Part shown: one piece after another, positions 43,575 to 52,658 of the stretch | How the letters are laid out: every line of letters begins with the position of its first letter | How positions within the stretch are numbered: the first letter of the stretch is position 1 | Assembly: GCA_947370975.1 (NCBI GenBank) | Contig: CANBNG010000008.1 | Span: 62,001-126,000 of the forward strand | Source: Beijerinckiaceae bacterium | GTDB lineage: Bacteria > Pseudomonadota > Alphaproteobacteria > Rhizobiales > Beijerinckiaceae | Direction: 5' to 3' | DNA length: 64,000 nt | Program-made: the position numbers and the translations under genes | Notes under the pieces: generated by a model | What the model was told of the DNA's origin: nothing | The model's database searches: none | What the model saw: the letters and a program-made list of their open reading frames with translations, nothing else

Positions 43575-44354
43575 TCAGGAGGCGAGGCTGGTTTCCGGCG
43601 CTTCCACTGCGTCAAGGTCGTCGCTGAGCGGCTCGCCGATGGTGATCTGGTCGGATGAGAAGAGATAGCCCGAGCCGCGCACGCTGCGCAGATTCACTTC
43701 ATAGCCGGAATCGCGCAGCTTCTTGCGCAGGCGGCTGACAGAAATGTCGAGAGCGCGGCTGACTTCCACCGAGCGCACGCCAATTACCTTGGCAAGCTCG
43801 GCGCGATCGACAACGCGACCCGCGCGCGAGATGAAGATGCGCAGGAGTTTGAATTCCGTCGCCGTGATCGGCACATTCTTGCTGCCGTTGGCGGTGATGA
43901 TGGCGCGCAGCGCCTGATCCACGCGGATGTCGCCGAACGCCCAGATCGTGTCATTGGGCGAGGTCGGCGTCGCCTGCGATGCAATCATGCGGCGCATGCG
44001 CAGCAGCAATTCGCGCAATTCGATGGGCTTGGTCATGTAGTCATGCGCGCCCTTTTCGAGCGAGATGACGCGATCAAGCGCCTGGCTGCGTGCGGAAATC
44101 ACCATGCAGGGGATTTTCTGTGTCACGATCTCGGGCAGGAGATCGATGCCGTCGCCATCTTCCAGCCCAAGGTCGAGCAGAACGATCTGCGGCTTCAACA
44201 GGTTCACGGCGCGGCGGCCAGCGCCAACCGTGTCGGCCTCGAACACTTTCATGCCGTTATTCGTCAGATAGACGCTGATCATCTGGCGGATCGGCTCGGA
44301 ATCTTCAATCAGGACCACCCGGGCCGGGGCTGCGCCCGCGTTTGGCATGCTCAT
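43575..44354 (-). CDS. OmpR/PhoB-type response regulator
   Basis: A 259-residue two-domain regulator. Receiver: acidic pair in VVLIEDSEPIRQ, phospho-acceptor D61 in IVLLDLGLEDGDGID, and Lys in YMTKPIELRE. The winged-helix DNA-binding domain (about 140-238) ends EVNLRSVRGSGYLFSSDQI. It is grouped with an Hpt protein and a hybrid kinase, suggesting a phosphorelay. Candidate targets are unknown. Confidence 0.9.
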   Translation of the reverse strand: MSMPNAGAAPARVVLIEDSEPIRQMISVYLTNNGMKVFEADTVGAGRRAVNLLKPQIVLLDLGLEDGDGIDLLPEIVTQKIPCMVISARSQALDRVISLEKGAHDYMTKPIELRELLLRMRRMIASQATPTSPNDTIWAFGDIRVDQALRAIITANGSKNVPITATEFKLLRIFISRAGRVVDRAELAKVIGVRSVEVSRALDISVSRLRKKLRDSGYEVNLRSVRGSGYLFSSDQITIGEPLSDDLDAVEAPETSLAS

Positions 44355-44521
44355 GGCACTCTTCCATTGCTACGGAGCGCGTTAACGCTGGTTAGGCCTT
44401 GTGAGGCTCAGTTACATTTCTGTTTTTAAAACGAAAAGGGAAACAAAGTTTGATACATTTCTCAGGCGTGCCAATTATCTGACTGCGGAGCCTTGGTTTT
44501 CCACGAATTTTGGCGTCTTGC

Positions 44522-44890
44522 TTAACCGATCTGTTTGGAAAAGAGTGTTTCGAGCGCCGCGCAGGTCGGTTCGGCAAGCGCCATGGCTTTGGCGAGCAGG
44601 GCCGGCAGATCCTGCGGCGCGGCATGAGAGGCGGCGCGGAACGCATTTCCCGCCTCCGGACACCCAAATTGCACGAGCATGCCGGCGAGCCTGTGGGCCT
44701 CTTTCGCGCGCACCGCCGCGGGCTGGTCTGGGCTGTTGGCAAGGCGGGCTTGCCCCTCCCGGCAATCGCGCAAAAAGGCGGCGACGAGGGTCTGCATGGC
44801 GGATGCGCCAACAGCCTCCTGCACGTCGCGGATATAGGAGAGGTCGAGCAGCGCTGACGGATCGGGTTGGTTTGCGTGTGACCTGTCCAT
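44522..44890 (-). CDS. Stand-alone histidine phosphotransfer (Hpt) protein
   Basis: 122 residues from ATG 44890 (MDRSHANQPDPSALLDLSYI). The phosphorylatable His is H67 in KEAHRLAGMLVQFGCPEAG, within a four-helix Hpt domain (about 17-115). A longer open frame upstream is not conserved. It is divergent from the hybrid kinase at 45063 and upstream of the response regulator at 43575 in the same direction. The arrangement suggests kinase receiver to Hpt to regulator transfer. Confidence 0.85.
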   Translation of the reverse strand: MDRSHANQPDPSALLDLSYIRDVQEAVGASAMQTLVAAFLRDCREGQARLANSPDQPAAVRAKEAHRLAGMLVQFGCPEAGNAFRAASHAAPQDLPALLAKAMALAEPTCAALETLFSKQIG

Positions 44891-44969
44891 GCGGCTACCC
44901 TCTGTTTCGGGGTTTGCCCCGGCAGCGCCAGTGATTGCGCGCGGTCCCTGAGATAATGCGCAAAACGTC

Positions 44970-45003
44970 GATTGTATTGATACAATCATTTCAATCTTTG
45001 AAA
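44970..45003. promoter_or_regulatory. Twin dyads in the Hpt/hybrid-kinase divergent promoter
   Basis: GATTGTAT-TG-ATACAATC (44970-44987) is a perfect 8-bp inverted repeat, followed two bases later by TTTCAA-TCT-TTGAAA (44989-45003). Two adjacent palindromes in a 172-base divergent spacer are strong candidates for operator sites, possibly bound by the neighbouring response regulator. Confidence 0.5.
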
Positions 45004-45062
45004 CATAATCAGATATAAGCTGACGCGTATAGAGCAGAACACCTGTCCCAATGTAGGAGCCC

Positions 45063-47198
45063 ATGAACGGAATCCGTCGATTCGTGCCCGTGCGTGGGCC
45101 GGCCTGGATTTTGATCGGGGGCTTCATCCTCGCCTTTTTCGGCGCGGCTGGTACCGTGCTTGCCACGTGGTCGAGCCGTGAAGTTGCCCTGCGCGAATGG
45201 CAGGACCGGTTGACCTCGGTCTCGCGCATGCTTTCGGCCCATGCCGACCAGAGCATTGGCGCAGCCGATCTCGTCTTGCGCGGTCTGGCCGAGAATGTGA
45301 ACGATTACCGCGTCCATGATGATGATGAAATGCGCTGGGTCTTCGGCTCGCGCCACACATTTGAAATGTTGCGCGACGTCGCCAAGGGCCTGCCGCAGAT
45401 CGAAGTCGTCACGGTCGCGGCCCGCGATGGCACTGTGCTCAATTACACGCGCGAATATCCGCCGGCGCCGATTAATCTGCTCGACCGCGATTATTTCCAG
45501 GCCCATCTCGCTGACCCGTCGCTGGAGGTCTATCTGAGCAAGCCGGTGCAAAACCGCGGCAATGGCAAATGGACCTTCTATCTCGCCCGCAAGATCCGCT
45601 CGCCCGGCGGCGAAATGCTTGGCCTCGTCCTCACGGGCGTGAGTGCGAATTTCTTTTCCGACTTTTATGAATCTGTGGGCCTGGGCGTCAGCCGGGTCAC
45701 CTTGCTGCGCGAGGATGGGGCTATCTTGTCGCGCCATTCGCTGTTTGAATCCTCGCCCGACGATCAGCCCGAACCGCCGGTCTTGCTCGACCGGATCAAG
45801 AAGCAGCGCTATGGCGCGATGTTGCTGTCGCAGGATGCCGAGCAACCGCGCGCCTTTACCGAAATGGTGGCCTTCGGGACGAGTGCGGGCTTGCCGCTGG
45901 CGATCAGCGTTGCGGCCTCGCGCGAGCAGCTTTTGCGTGAGTGGGAATCGGAGGCCGTGAAATTCGTCATCGAGGGCGGCGCGATGACGGGCATATTGAT
46001 CGCCGCGACAATGCTTCTCTCGCGCCTCATCAGCCAGCTGGAGACGGCGCGCAACGATGCCCTTGGCGCGGTCGAAGCCAAGACGCGTTTTGCCTCCAAT
46101 GTCAGCCATGAATTGCGCACGCCGATGAATGTCATCATCGGCGGATCGCACCAATTATTGCAGACGGACATGACCCCCGACGGGCAGAAATACGCGTCGC
46201 TCGTCTCCTCCGCCGCCCAGCAATTGATGGTGCTGATCAACGATATTCTCGATTTTTCTTATTACGAAGCCCGCAACTTCCGCATTGAACCGGCGCCCTT
46301 CGATGTGCGTGTCATGGCGGAAGCAGCAATTGCGATGGCGCGTTCGCTGGTGTCGGATAACCCGGTTGCGATGAGCTGCACAATTGCCGATCGCGTGCCG
46401 CACATGCTGCTCGGCGATGCGGGGCGGATCAAGCAGGTTTTGCTCAATCTGCTGGGCAATGCCGTTAAATATACCGAGCGTGGTTCGGTGCGCCTTGGCG
46501 TCGATTATCTTCTGCTCGAAGGTGCGCCGGGCCAGCTCGTCATCACTGTCTCCGATACGGGCCGCGGGATAGCCGACGATGACCAGCTGCGCATTTTTCA
46601 ACCCTTTGAGCGCGGCCGCGCCTCGGCCTCACGGCCGGGAACCGGGCTTGGCCTGACCATCAGCAGCAAGTTGGTCGAGGCCATGTCGGGCTCGATTTCA
46701 GTCGAGAGCCGCCTTGGCCAAGGGTCTGTTTTTCATATCCAATTGCCCGCACCTGAGATCGCGCTCGCTGCCAAGGCGATTGAACGCCAGAGCGGCGAGG
46801 AGACCAGGGCCAAGGCCCATGCGCGCAGGTTAAATGTTCTCATTGCCGAAGATGTCGCGCCAAGCCGCGTGCTGCTCACCATCATGCTTGAAAAAATGGG
46901 CCATCATGTCGTTGCGGTCGAAAATGGGCGCGAGGCAGTGGAGAAGGCGCGGGAGATCGATTTCGACCTCGTGCTGATGGATCTGCAAATGCCCGAGCTC
47001 GATGGCCTGACTGCGACGCGGATGATCCGGGCGATGGGTGGCCCCAAGGGCCATACCCATATTATCGCGGTCTCTGCCAATGCCGATCTTGAAGGCCCCA
47101 AGGGCCTTGGCGCGAGCGGCTTCGACGATACGCTCCTCAAGCCGGTGTCGCCCGCCAGGCTCGAATTTGTCGTCGCCGAGGTCGCTGCGGCGGTTTGA
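45063..47198 (+). CDS. Hybrid sensor histidine kinase with periplasmic sensor domain
   Basis: A 711-residue kinase. TM1 is about 16-37 and a periplasmic PDC/Cache-like sensor about 40-295 (DRDYFQAHLADPSLEVYLSK), with TM2 about 302-322. The HisKA phospho-His is H349 (SNVSHELRTPMNVII). The HATPase (about 455-565) has NLLGNAVKYTERG and VSDTGRGI, and the C-terminal receiver (about 590-705) carries phospho-acceptor D640 (LVLMDLQMPELDGL). GGAG precedes ATG 45063. The divergent Hpt gene is its likely partner. Confidence 0.92.
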   Translation: MNGIRRFVPVRGPAWILIGGFILAFFGAAGTVLATWSSREVALREWQDRLTSVSRMLSAHADQSIGAADLVLRGLAENVNDYRVHDDDEMRWVFGSRHTFEMLRDVAKGLPQIEVVTVAARDGTVLNYTREYPPAPINLLDRDYFQAHLADPSLEVYLSKPVQNRGNGKWTFYLARKIRSPGGEMLGLVLTGVSANFFSDFYESVGLGVSRVTLLREDGAILSRHSLFESSPDDQPEPPVLLDRIKKQRYGAMLLSQDAEQPRAFTEMVAFGTSAGLPLAISVAASREQLLREWESEAVKFVIEGGAMTGILIAATMLLSRLISQLETARNDALGAVEAKTRFASNVSHELRTPMNVIIGGSHQLLQTDMTPDGQKYASLVSSAAQQLMVLINDILDFSYYEARNFRIEPAPFDVRVMAEAAIAMARSLVSDNPVAMSCTIADRVPHMLLGDAGRIKQVLLNLLGNAVKYTERGSVRLGVDYLLLEGAPGQLVITVSDTGRGIADDDQLRIFQPFERGRASASRPGTGLGLTISSKLVEAMSGSISVESRLGQGSVFHIQLPAPEIALAAKAIERQSGEETRAKAHARRLNVLIAEDVAPSRVLLTIMLEKMGHHVVAVENGREAVEKAREIDFDLVLMDLQMPELDGLTATRMIRAMGGPKGHTHIIAVSANADLEGPKGLGASGFDDTLLKPVSPARLEFVVAEVAAAV

Positions 47199-47315
47199 GG
47201 CGCGCGCGTATCCGCGCCTGCCTGATTTGTTTCGGAAACGGCCGCTTACCCCCCGTCAATCGCACATCACGGCGTCTATCCTGTTGGCGCATATGCGAAT
47301 CCGGGAGTATGAAGA

Positions 47316-47654
47316 TTGGGTGCGGCGGATCGGTCGAGACCAAAGACTGGCGAGGCAAGCCGGCGCGGCTTGCAGGCCATCCAACGCCTGCTCACGCAGC
47401 ATGGCGCGATCATCGCTGCCTTTCCGGCACGCGAAAAAGACTTTCTTCTCAATGCCGAGGTTGGTGTGCGCTGGACGCGCTATCGCAAGACCTTGCTGGT
47501 GAAGGCGCTGGCGGCCGATGAGATCGGGCTCGAGGAAGCGCTCGCGCGCTTTACCTTGTCAGCCGATGAATTGACCGGCTGGATCGAAAAACTGGTGGGC
47601 GGGGGCGTCGATGGCCTGCGCGCCTTGCATCTGCGGGTCGAGACGGGGGCCTGA
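47316..47654 (+). CDS. DUF1153 (SciP-like) helix-turn-helix protein, probable
   Basis: About 112 residues from TTG 47316, with GGGAG eight bases upstream. An ATG in another frame at 47294 gives a short unrelated peptide. The C-terminal part (VGVRWTRYRKTLLVKALAAD, LEEALARFTLSADELTGWIE, GVDGLRALHL) follows the pattern RW..R+K..vv.Av...LsLeEa..ry.LS.eE...W of DUF1153, whose Caulobacter member SciP inhibits CtrA. The N-terminal half is divergent, so a paralogue rather than SciP itself is likely. TTG start and N-terminus are uncertain. Confidence 0.55.
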   Translation: MGAADRSRPKTGEASRRGLQAIQRLLTQHGAIIAAFPAREKDFLLNAEVGVRWTRYRKTLLVKALAADEIGLEEALARFTLSADELTGWIEKLVGGGVDGLRALHLRVETGA

Positions 47655-47660
47655 GTGCGC

Positions 47661-47954
47661 TCAGTCGCGTGTCGCGGCCATGGCGTGTTGGTCCATTTCG
47701 CTGGCCGTATCTAGAAAATAGACCATCGCCAGATAGGCGCAGGTCGCAGCCACATGCGAGAGCAGGAACAGGGCAGCTGCCGTCAGCAGATCGCTCGGCG
47801 TCATGACTGCATAGATGAAGCGGCCCCAGATGACGGCATTGACCGCCATGAAAGAGGCGAGGCCAAGATACATGCGCTTCTGCAGATCCCCGATCAGGGC
47901 GCAAAGACCGCCCGCACAGGCAAAAGCCAGACCCGTGAACAGAAAGGGATACAT
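47661..47954 (-). CDS. Small multi-helix membrane protein, unknown function
   Basis: A 97-residue protein with three hydrophobic helices, about residues 4-21, 28-51 and 58-80 (MYPFLFTGLAFACAGGLCAL at the N-terminus). The tail is polar (DTASEMDQHAMAATRD). No recognised family. It faces the DUF1153 gene end to end. Confidence 0.65.
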   Translation of the reverse strand: MYPFLFTGLAFACAGGLCALIGDLQKRMYLGLASFMAVNAVIWGRFIYAVMTPSDLLTAAALFLLSHVAATCAYLAMVYFLDTASEMDQHAMAATRD

Positions 47955-48107
47955 TTGAAGACACCTTGCATCGTTAATGAAGCAGTAGGGTCTTTATGCA
48001 TCCGCGTTTTGCGCAACTGCTGTTACGATTCGCAGCTTTAGCCTAACAATAAGATTTTTATGGGGTTTTCCCACAGAATTTAGAAACAATCCGGTTTCAT
48101 GGTGAAT

Positions 48108-48446
48108 TTATTGTGGCGCCCGCGGCGGCCGCTCGAGGGATTTCAGATAGGCAATCAGATTGCGTATCTGGTCGGCCTCGAGCCGGAACTGCGGCATGGT
48201 CGGATGGCCGGTAACAATGCCCTCCGCCAGCGCCTCGTCGAGATCCTCGACGGCATAGCGCTCATGCAGGATCCGAAAAGGGGGCGCAATGGGCAGGGGG
48301 CTCTCGCCATAGCGGCCAATGGCGTGGCAGGGCGCGCAATTGGCTTCCGCAAACCGCCGGCCCTGCGCAATGTCGAGATCCTGGGCATGGACAGCCGAAA
48401 GTCCTGCCAGAACCAGCGCCGCCCCAGCGCCAAAAGTCTGTCTCAT
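48108..48446 (-). CDS. Monohaem c-type cytochrome
   Basis: 112 residues from ATG 48446 (MRQTFGAGAALVLAGLSAVH, a signal peptide ending in AQ). The haem motif is ANCAPCHAIG near residue 34, and the axial Met is likely in HPTMPQFRLE. It is the size and shape of class I cytochromes that serve as small periplasmic electron carriers. Opposite in direction to the DUF1153 gene and followed by the DoxX-like gene on the same strand upstream; partner enzyme unknown. Confidence 0.88.
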   Translation of the reverse strand: MRQTFGAGAALVLAGLSAVHAQDLDIAQGRRFAEANCAPCHAIGRYGESPLPIAPPFRILHERYAVEDLDEALAEGIVTGHPTMPQFRLEADQIRNLIAYLKSLERPPRAPQ

Positions 48447-48499
48447 GCCAACACCCCTTGCGGGCCTGTGTGCCCGTAAGGGAAAGCGCGAGACGCCGT

Positions 48500-48970
48500 C
48501 TAGAGTTCCCGGCCAATGCGCCTGTCGAGCGACCAGGGACCGCCGCCGCGAAGCGCGATGGCGAACAGGACAAGTCCCCAAAGCAGCGTGAATTCATAGC
48601 CCCGCGACAGCCAGCCAAATCCGTTGCCGCCATAGATGTAGAATGTCAGCACCGCCATTTCGATGGCGGCAGCAGCGGCAAAGAAGCGCGTGAACAGGCC
48701 AAGCGAAATGCAGATCCCGCCGATAAACTCGATCACCATCAGCGCAAGGGTCAGCTGCGCGCCGATGACGGCGGCTTCAGGCAGTTTTTCAAGCAGTTGA
48801 GCCGGCCCGGCGGTGCGGCCGATCTTGCCCCAACCGTGGATGGCGAGCAGGACGCCCGCTGCAAGGCGCACGATCACCCAGGACAAGGGAATGGCGCGCG
48901 CATAAAAGCCCGCAAGGCCCGCGAACAGCAGGCGCGGCTCTTGTCCGCTCGGCGTGGTGCGATTCATCAT
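48500..48970 (-). CDS. DoxX family membrane protein
   Basis: About 156 residues from ATG 48970, with GGGAG about ten bases upstream; ATG 48967 and 48979 are alternatives. Four membrane helices are visible, with the DoxX pattern VIVRLAAGVLLAIHGWGKIG at the first and LALMVIEFIGGICISLGLFT later. The C-terminus ends GGGPWSLDRRIGREL. DoxX proteins are inner-membrane proteins of poorly defined redox function. Same strand as the small cytochrome, 53 bases upstream of it. Confidence 0.85.
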   Translation of the reverse strand: MMNRTTPSGQEPRLLFAGLAGFYARAIPLSWVIVRLAAGVLLAIHGWGKIGRTAGPAQLLEKLPEAAVIGAQLTLALMVIEFIGGICISLGLFTRFFAAAAAIEMAVLTFYIYGGNGFGWLSRGYEFTLLWGLVLFAIALRGGGPWSLDRRIGREL

Positions 48971-49059
48971 ATGCAACATACTCCCTCGTCCCCGCTCTGC
49001 GGCAAGGCGCTTGGCCTGCAAGCCTAGCGGGCGCGGCGGGGTCGGGAAAGCCCTCGCCT

Positions 49060-52000
49060 TCAGTCTGTCTTGAGATGGTCGGGGGCTTGATCGGCCTCGT
49101 TGAGGAGCAAGGCCAGAAGCGCGACGAAGCGATCCGTCTCTTGCGCACGCACGGCATTTTCCAGTTTGGCGGCTGCCTCCGCGAGGCGGAGAAAGCCGAA
49201 ACTGGCCGCGCTGCCCCTCAGGGCATGCGCCTCGCGGCGCAGGGTGGCGACATCCACGCCCACTTTACGCAGCACATCGGCGCGCTTGACGACATCGCGC
49301 AGGAACAGGTCGGTGGCGGTCTCAAGATGCTCTGCGCCAAGATCTTCGCGCAATTGATCGAGGGTCGACCGGTCGAGCGCCGAAATGGCGGCAAGCCCGG
49401 CTTGCGTCGGGGTGCTCGCAACAGGGCGCCCGGGCATGGCCTGACAGGCCTCGATCGCATCCAGCAGGCGTTGACCGGTGATCGGCTTGGTCGCAAAGCC
49501 GTTCATGCCAGAGGCAAGGGCCGCGTCGCGATCCTCCAGAAATGCATTGGCGGTCAGCGCGACGATGGGAACCGAGTCGAAGGGCTCCGGCAGCGCGCGG
49601 ATGGCGCGGGTGGCGGTGAGCCCGTCGAGTTCGGGCATCATCACATCCATCAACACGATGTCGAAGCGATGGTGGGTCGCCCGATCGAGCGCCTCGCGCC
49701 CGTTAGATACAGCAGTGACGCGCGCGCCCATGGTTTCAAGGATGCGCCGCAGCGCGAATTGATTGGTCGTATTGTCCTCGGCCAGAAGAACGTCGAGGCC
49801 GGGCAGTCTGTCCTTGAGCGGCGAGTGTTGGGTTGAGGCGACGAGGTCTTCCCCGCTCGCAGATTGCCCCGCAAGATTGGCCATGAATGTGTCAATGAAA
49901 ACGGGCTTCCTGACGATCCCCGTATAGGCCATTTCACTTGCGCGGTCGCTGGCGAGCTGGGCCTGGCGCGTGCACAGCAGATAGGCCGCGATCGCCGGGC
50001 CGCCGTTGCGTGCCTGAATAAAGCGGGTCATGCCACGCTCCGGCGCAAGGCTGGTGTCGACAAGCAGGATGCGCCGCCCTTCGCCCTGTAATTCGCGCAG
50101 CCATGCGCAGGCATGTTCGAGCGAGCCAAAGGCCTCGACATTGTCAAAGCCCGGCGAGATCTGTCGGCACACAAGCTCGCGTTCAATCCTGTTGGTCGAA
50201 GCGATGGCGATGGCGCCGGGGTCGCGAACAAGCGGCTCGGGTTCGGAAACCGGATTGAGCGGGAGTTCGAAGAAGAACTGACTGCCGCCATCTGGGGCGC
50301 CGGCCACGCCAATCGTGCCGCCCATGCGGGTCAATAATTTGCGGCTGATGGCCAGCCCCAGCCCCGAGCCACCGAAGCGTCGCGAGATCGAAGTGTCGAG
50401 TTGCGAAAAATCCCGGAACAGATCCGCGACTTTTTCCGGTGCAATGCCAATGCCCGTATCCTCGACACGTACCACGAGCCTGTCGCCCGCAGCCACGTCG
50501 CGCCGCCGCGAGACAGCCAGCAGCACATGGCCGCGCGCGGTGAATTTGATCGCATTGCCAAGCAGATTGAGCAAAATCTGCCGCAGTCGGCCGGGGTCTC
50601 CCAAAATGTCGCGCGGCACATCGGGCGCCATCAGGCAGCCGATGAACAAGCCCTTTTCAAGCGCCTTGGCGGAGACGATATCGAGCGTGCTGCGGATCTG
50701 GCGGTGCAGGTCGAAGCGGATGTTTTCAACAGTCACCTGATCTGCGTCGAGCTTGGTGACATCGAGAATATCGTTGATGAGCTGGAGCAGATGCTCTGCA
50801 GAATCGCGCGTAATATTGAGATAGCGGCGCTGGGTCGCGTCCAGCGGCGTCGTGCCGATGAGGTCGACCATGCTGACGATTCCGCCGAGCGGCGTGCGGA
50901 TTTCGTGGCTCATCGTCGCCAGAAAGGCTGTGCGCGCGCGGCTTGCCGCTTCCGCCTTGTCGCGCGCATCTTCCAGCGCATGCTGGTCGGCCTTGCGTTG
51001 CGTAATGTCGTTGAGGGTTTTCACGAACCCGCCGCCCGGCATTGTGGACGTGCGGATTTCGATGACCTGCCCCGTCTCGAGCACGCATTCCTGCGCTTGC
51101 GGGGCATCGAGAGCGTCCAGGCACTCGAGCGTGCTCGCGTGCCAGCGCGCGACCGGCAAGCGGGCAAAGGGAACCGGCAGATCGATGGCGTCTGTCAGGC
51201 CGAGCAGAGCCAGCGCGCGTTCGTTGATGGTCACGACGTCGCCGTTCGCATCCGCCATCAATATCCCTTCATGCGTATTGGCGAGGGTGGAGGATAAGGC
51301 CTGCGCCTTGGCGTCGAGCTCGTCACGCGTCCGGTTGAGGCGATATTTTTCGAGCACGCCGAGCGCCATGATCGCAAACAGCGCGAGATCGACCAAGATG
51401 ATGATCTGCTGCAATGCTTTTTTGGCGGCTTCAAAATCCTGCAGCACCTCGTCGCGCCCGAAGGAAACGGCGAGCACGAGCGGATAGTCGGCTACTTTGC
51501 GAAGGCTGACGATCCGCGCAATGCCGTCGATGACGCTGGGGCCTTCATAGAGCCCCGCATCTTTTTGCAGCGTGGCTTTTACCATCCCGGGATCTGCGAT
51601 CGAGCGCCCGACGACATCGGCGCTCATGCCGCCGCGCGCGCGGATGATTCCGTCCGGTCCCCAGAGGGTCACTGCGCCGAGCCTGCCGATATCGATCGAG
51701 TCATAGAGGCGCGCGAGATAATAGGGATTGAGTGAGGCGACGATGACGCCGGCAAATGTGCCGTCGGGATTGAGCATCTTGCGGGTGAACTGGACCGTCC
51801 AGAGCTTGCTCACGCGCCCGAGCACCGGCTTGCTGATGAAGAGCTCGTCGGCGGTATTGTCGATATGAACGCGAAAATGCTCACGGTCGCTCAGATCCAC
51901 CGGATCGTTGTTGAGCAAATTCGAGCCGCGCACCATCCCGTCTGGGCCGATCATCGCAATTTGAAGCGCGAGATCGGAGGGGAAATAATCGCGCGATGCT

Positions 52001-52278
52001 ATGGTTTCGAGGGAAAAGGCGGCGGGGTCGCGCGCAAATTCGGCCCGCGCAAACAGCAGCGCCTGGTCGATATTCTTGATCGCGCGCACGATATGCTGTT
52101 CGTAAGCCGTACTCAGATTGCGCGCATTGACACGCACCGCTTCAAGCGTGCGCGCTCTCTGCTGATCGAAATAGAGCGTCAGCGTGAGATTGCCGATCAT
52201 CAGCGCGGCAAAACCAAGCAAGGTTGTCGTCTGCACGGCTGCGAACATGAGGCGGCGCAACGAGAAGGATTGCGGCAT
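49060..52278 (-). CDS. Large hybrid sensor kinase: Cache-PAS-HisKA-HATPase-REC-REC-Hpt
   Basis: About 1072 residues from ATG 52278 (weak ribosome site; the frame is open far upstream). TM1 about 14-36, periplasmic PDC/Cache sensor about 45-285, TM2 about 291-310, PAS about 325-430. HisKA H458 (LATMSHEIRTPLGG), HATPase about 560-675. A first receiver (about 688-805) lacks the normal acidic pair and looks degenerate. The second has D878 (IVLMDVMMPELDGLTATRAI). A C-terminal Hpt carries H1018 (REAHALRGSAASFGFLRLAE). A full BarA-like relay in one chain. Output regulator unknown. Confidence 0.9.
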   Translation of the reverse strand: MPQSFSLRRLMFAAVQTTTLLGFAALMIGNLTLTLYFDQQRARTLEAVRVNARNLSTAYEQHIVRAIKNIDQALLFARAEFARDPAAFSLETIASRDYFPSDLALQIAMIGPDGMVRGSNLLNNDPVDLSDREHFRVHIDNTADELFISKPVLGRVSKLWTVQFTRKMLNPDGTFAGVIVASLNPYYLARLYDSIDIGRLGAVTLWGPDGIIRARGGMSADVVGRSIADPGMVKATLQKDAGLYEGPSVIDGIARIVSLRKVADYPLVLAVSFGRDEVLQDFEAAKKALQQIIILVDLALFAIMALGVLEKYRLNRTRDELDAKAQALSSTLANTHEGILMADANGDVVTINERALALLGLTDAIDLPVPFARLPVARWHASTLECLDALDAPQAQECVLETGQVIEIRTSTMPGGGFVKTLNDITQRKADQHALEDARDKAEAASRARTAFLATMSHEIRTPLGGIVSMVDLIGTTPLDATQRRYLNITRDSAEHLLQLINDILDVTKLDADQVTVENIRFDLHRQIRSTLDIVSAKALEKGLFIGCLMAPDVPRDILGDPGRLRQILLNLLGNAIKFTARGHVLLAVSRRRDVAAGDRLVVRVEDTGIGIAPEKVADLFRDFSQLDTSISRRFGGSGLGLAISRKLLTRMGGTIGVAGAPDGGSQFFFELPLNPVSEPEPLVRDPGAIAIASTNRIERELVCRQISPGFDNVEAFGSLEHACAWLRELQGEGRRILLVDTSLAPERGMTRFIQARNGGPAIAAYLLCTRQAQLASDRASEMAYTGIVRKPVFIDTFMANLAGQSASGEDLVASTQHSPLKDRLPGLDVLLAEDNTTNQFALRRILETMGARVTAVSNGREALDRATHHRFDIVLMDVMMPELDGLTATRAIRALPEPFDSVPIVALTANAFLEDRDAALASGMNGFATKPITGQRLLDAIEACQAMPGRPVASTPTQAGLAAISALDRSTLDQLREDLGAEHLETATDLFLRDVVKRADVLRKVGVDVATLRREAHALRGSAASFGFLRLAEAAAKLENAVRAQETDRFVALLALLLNEADQAPDHLKTD

Positions 52279-52655
52279 CGCAAGGTCGTGGCGAAGCTTG
52301 TCCGTCGAGGTATGGGCGAGCCGTTTGTTCACGCGTGCCAGCACGCAGGGGGGACAGGCTGCGCGGGGCGGTAAAAGGCATCCTTGACCATGCGCTGACC
52401 CCCTGACATGTGGCAAATCCGCGGTCGCCAGCGTGAGCATAGCCTTAGGTGTTACCATTCCCGCATGCGCAGTGACAAGGCAGGAAGCGCGTGTTTGTTT
52501 CGCTAACCATCTATTATCATTAACTAATCTTGATGCGTTCTGCCCCCGTCCGAGCGTCGGGAACACACGCTTGACGGCCCATTGCCCGGCGCGCGGCTTG
52601 AGATTATCCTCAAGCCCGACTCTGACTGCATAAAGACAGAAAAGAGCGGGAGGAA
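52279..52655. other. Divergent intergenic region between the large kinase and the haem-propeller gene
   Basis: 377 bases. It contains a hairpin, GGCTTGAG-ATTATC-CTCAAGCC (52595-52616), about 40 bases before ATG 52659, which could be an operator or leader structure. TAACCAT and TTAAC half-sites at 52504-52526 were noticed but not in CtrA spacing. No other feature seen. Confidence 0.5.
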
Positions 52656-52658
52656 TTG

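Noticed and set aside
52504..52526. Possible CtrA box (TAACCAT...TTAAC)
   Set aside because: Half-sites are not in TTAA-N7-TTAA spacing, so it does not meet the consensus.
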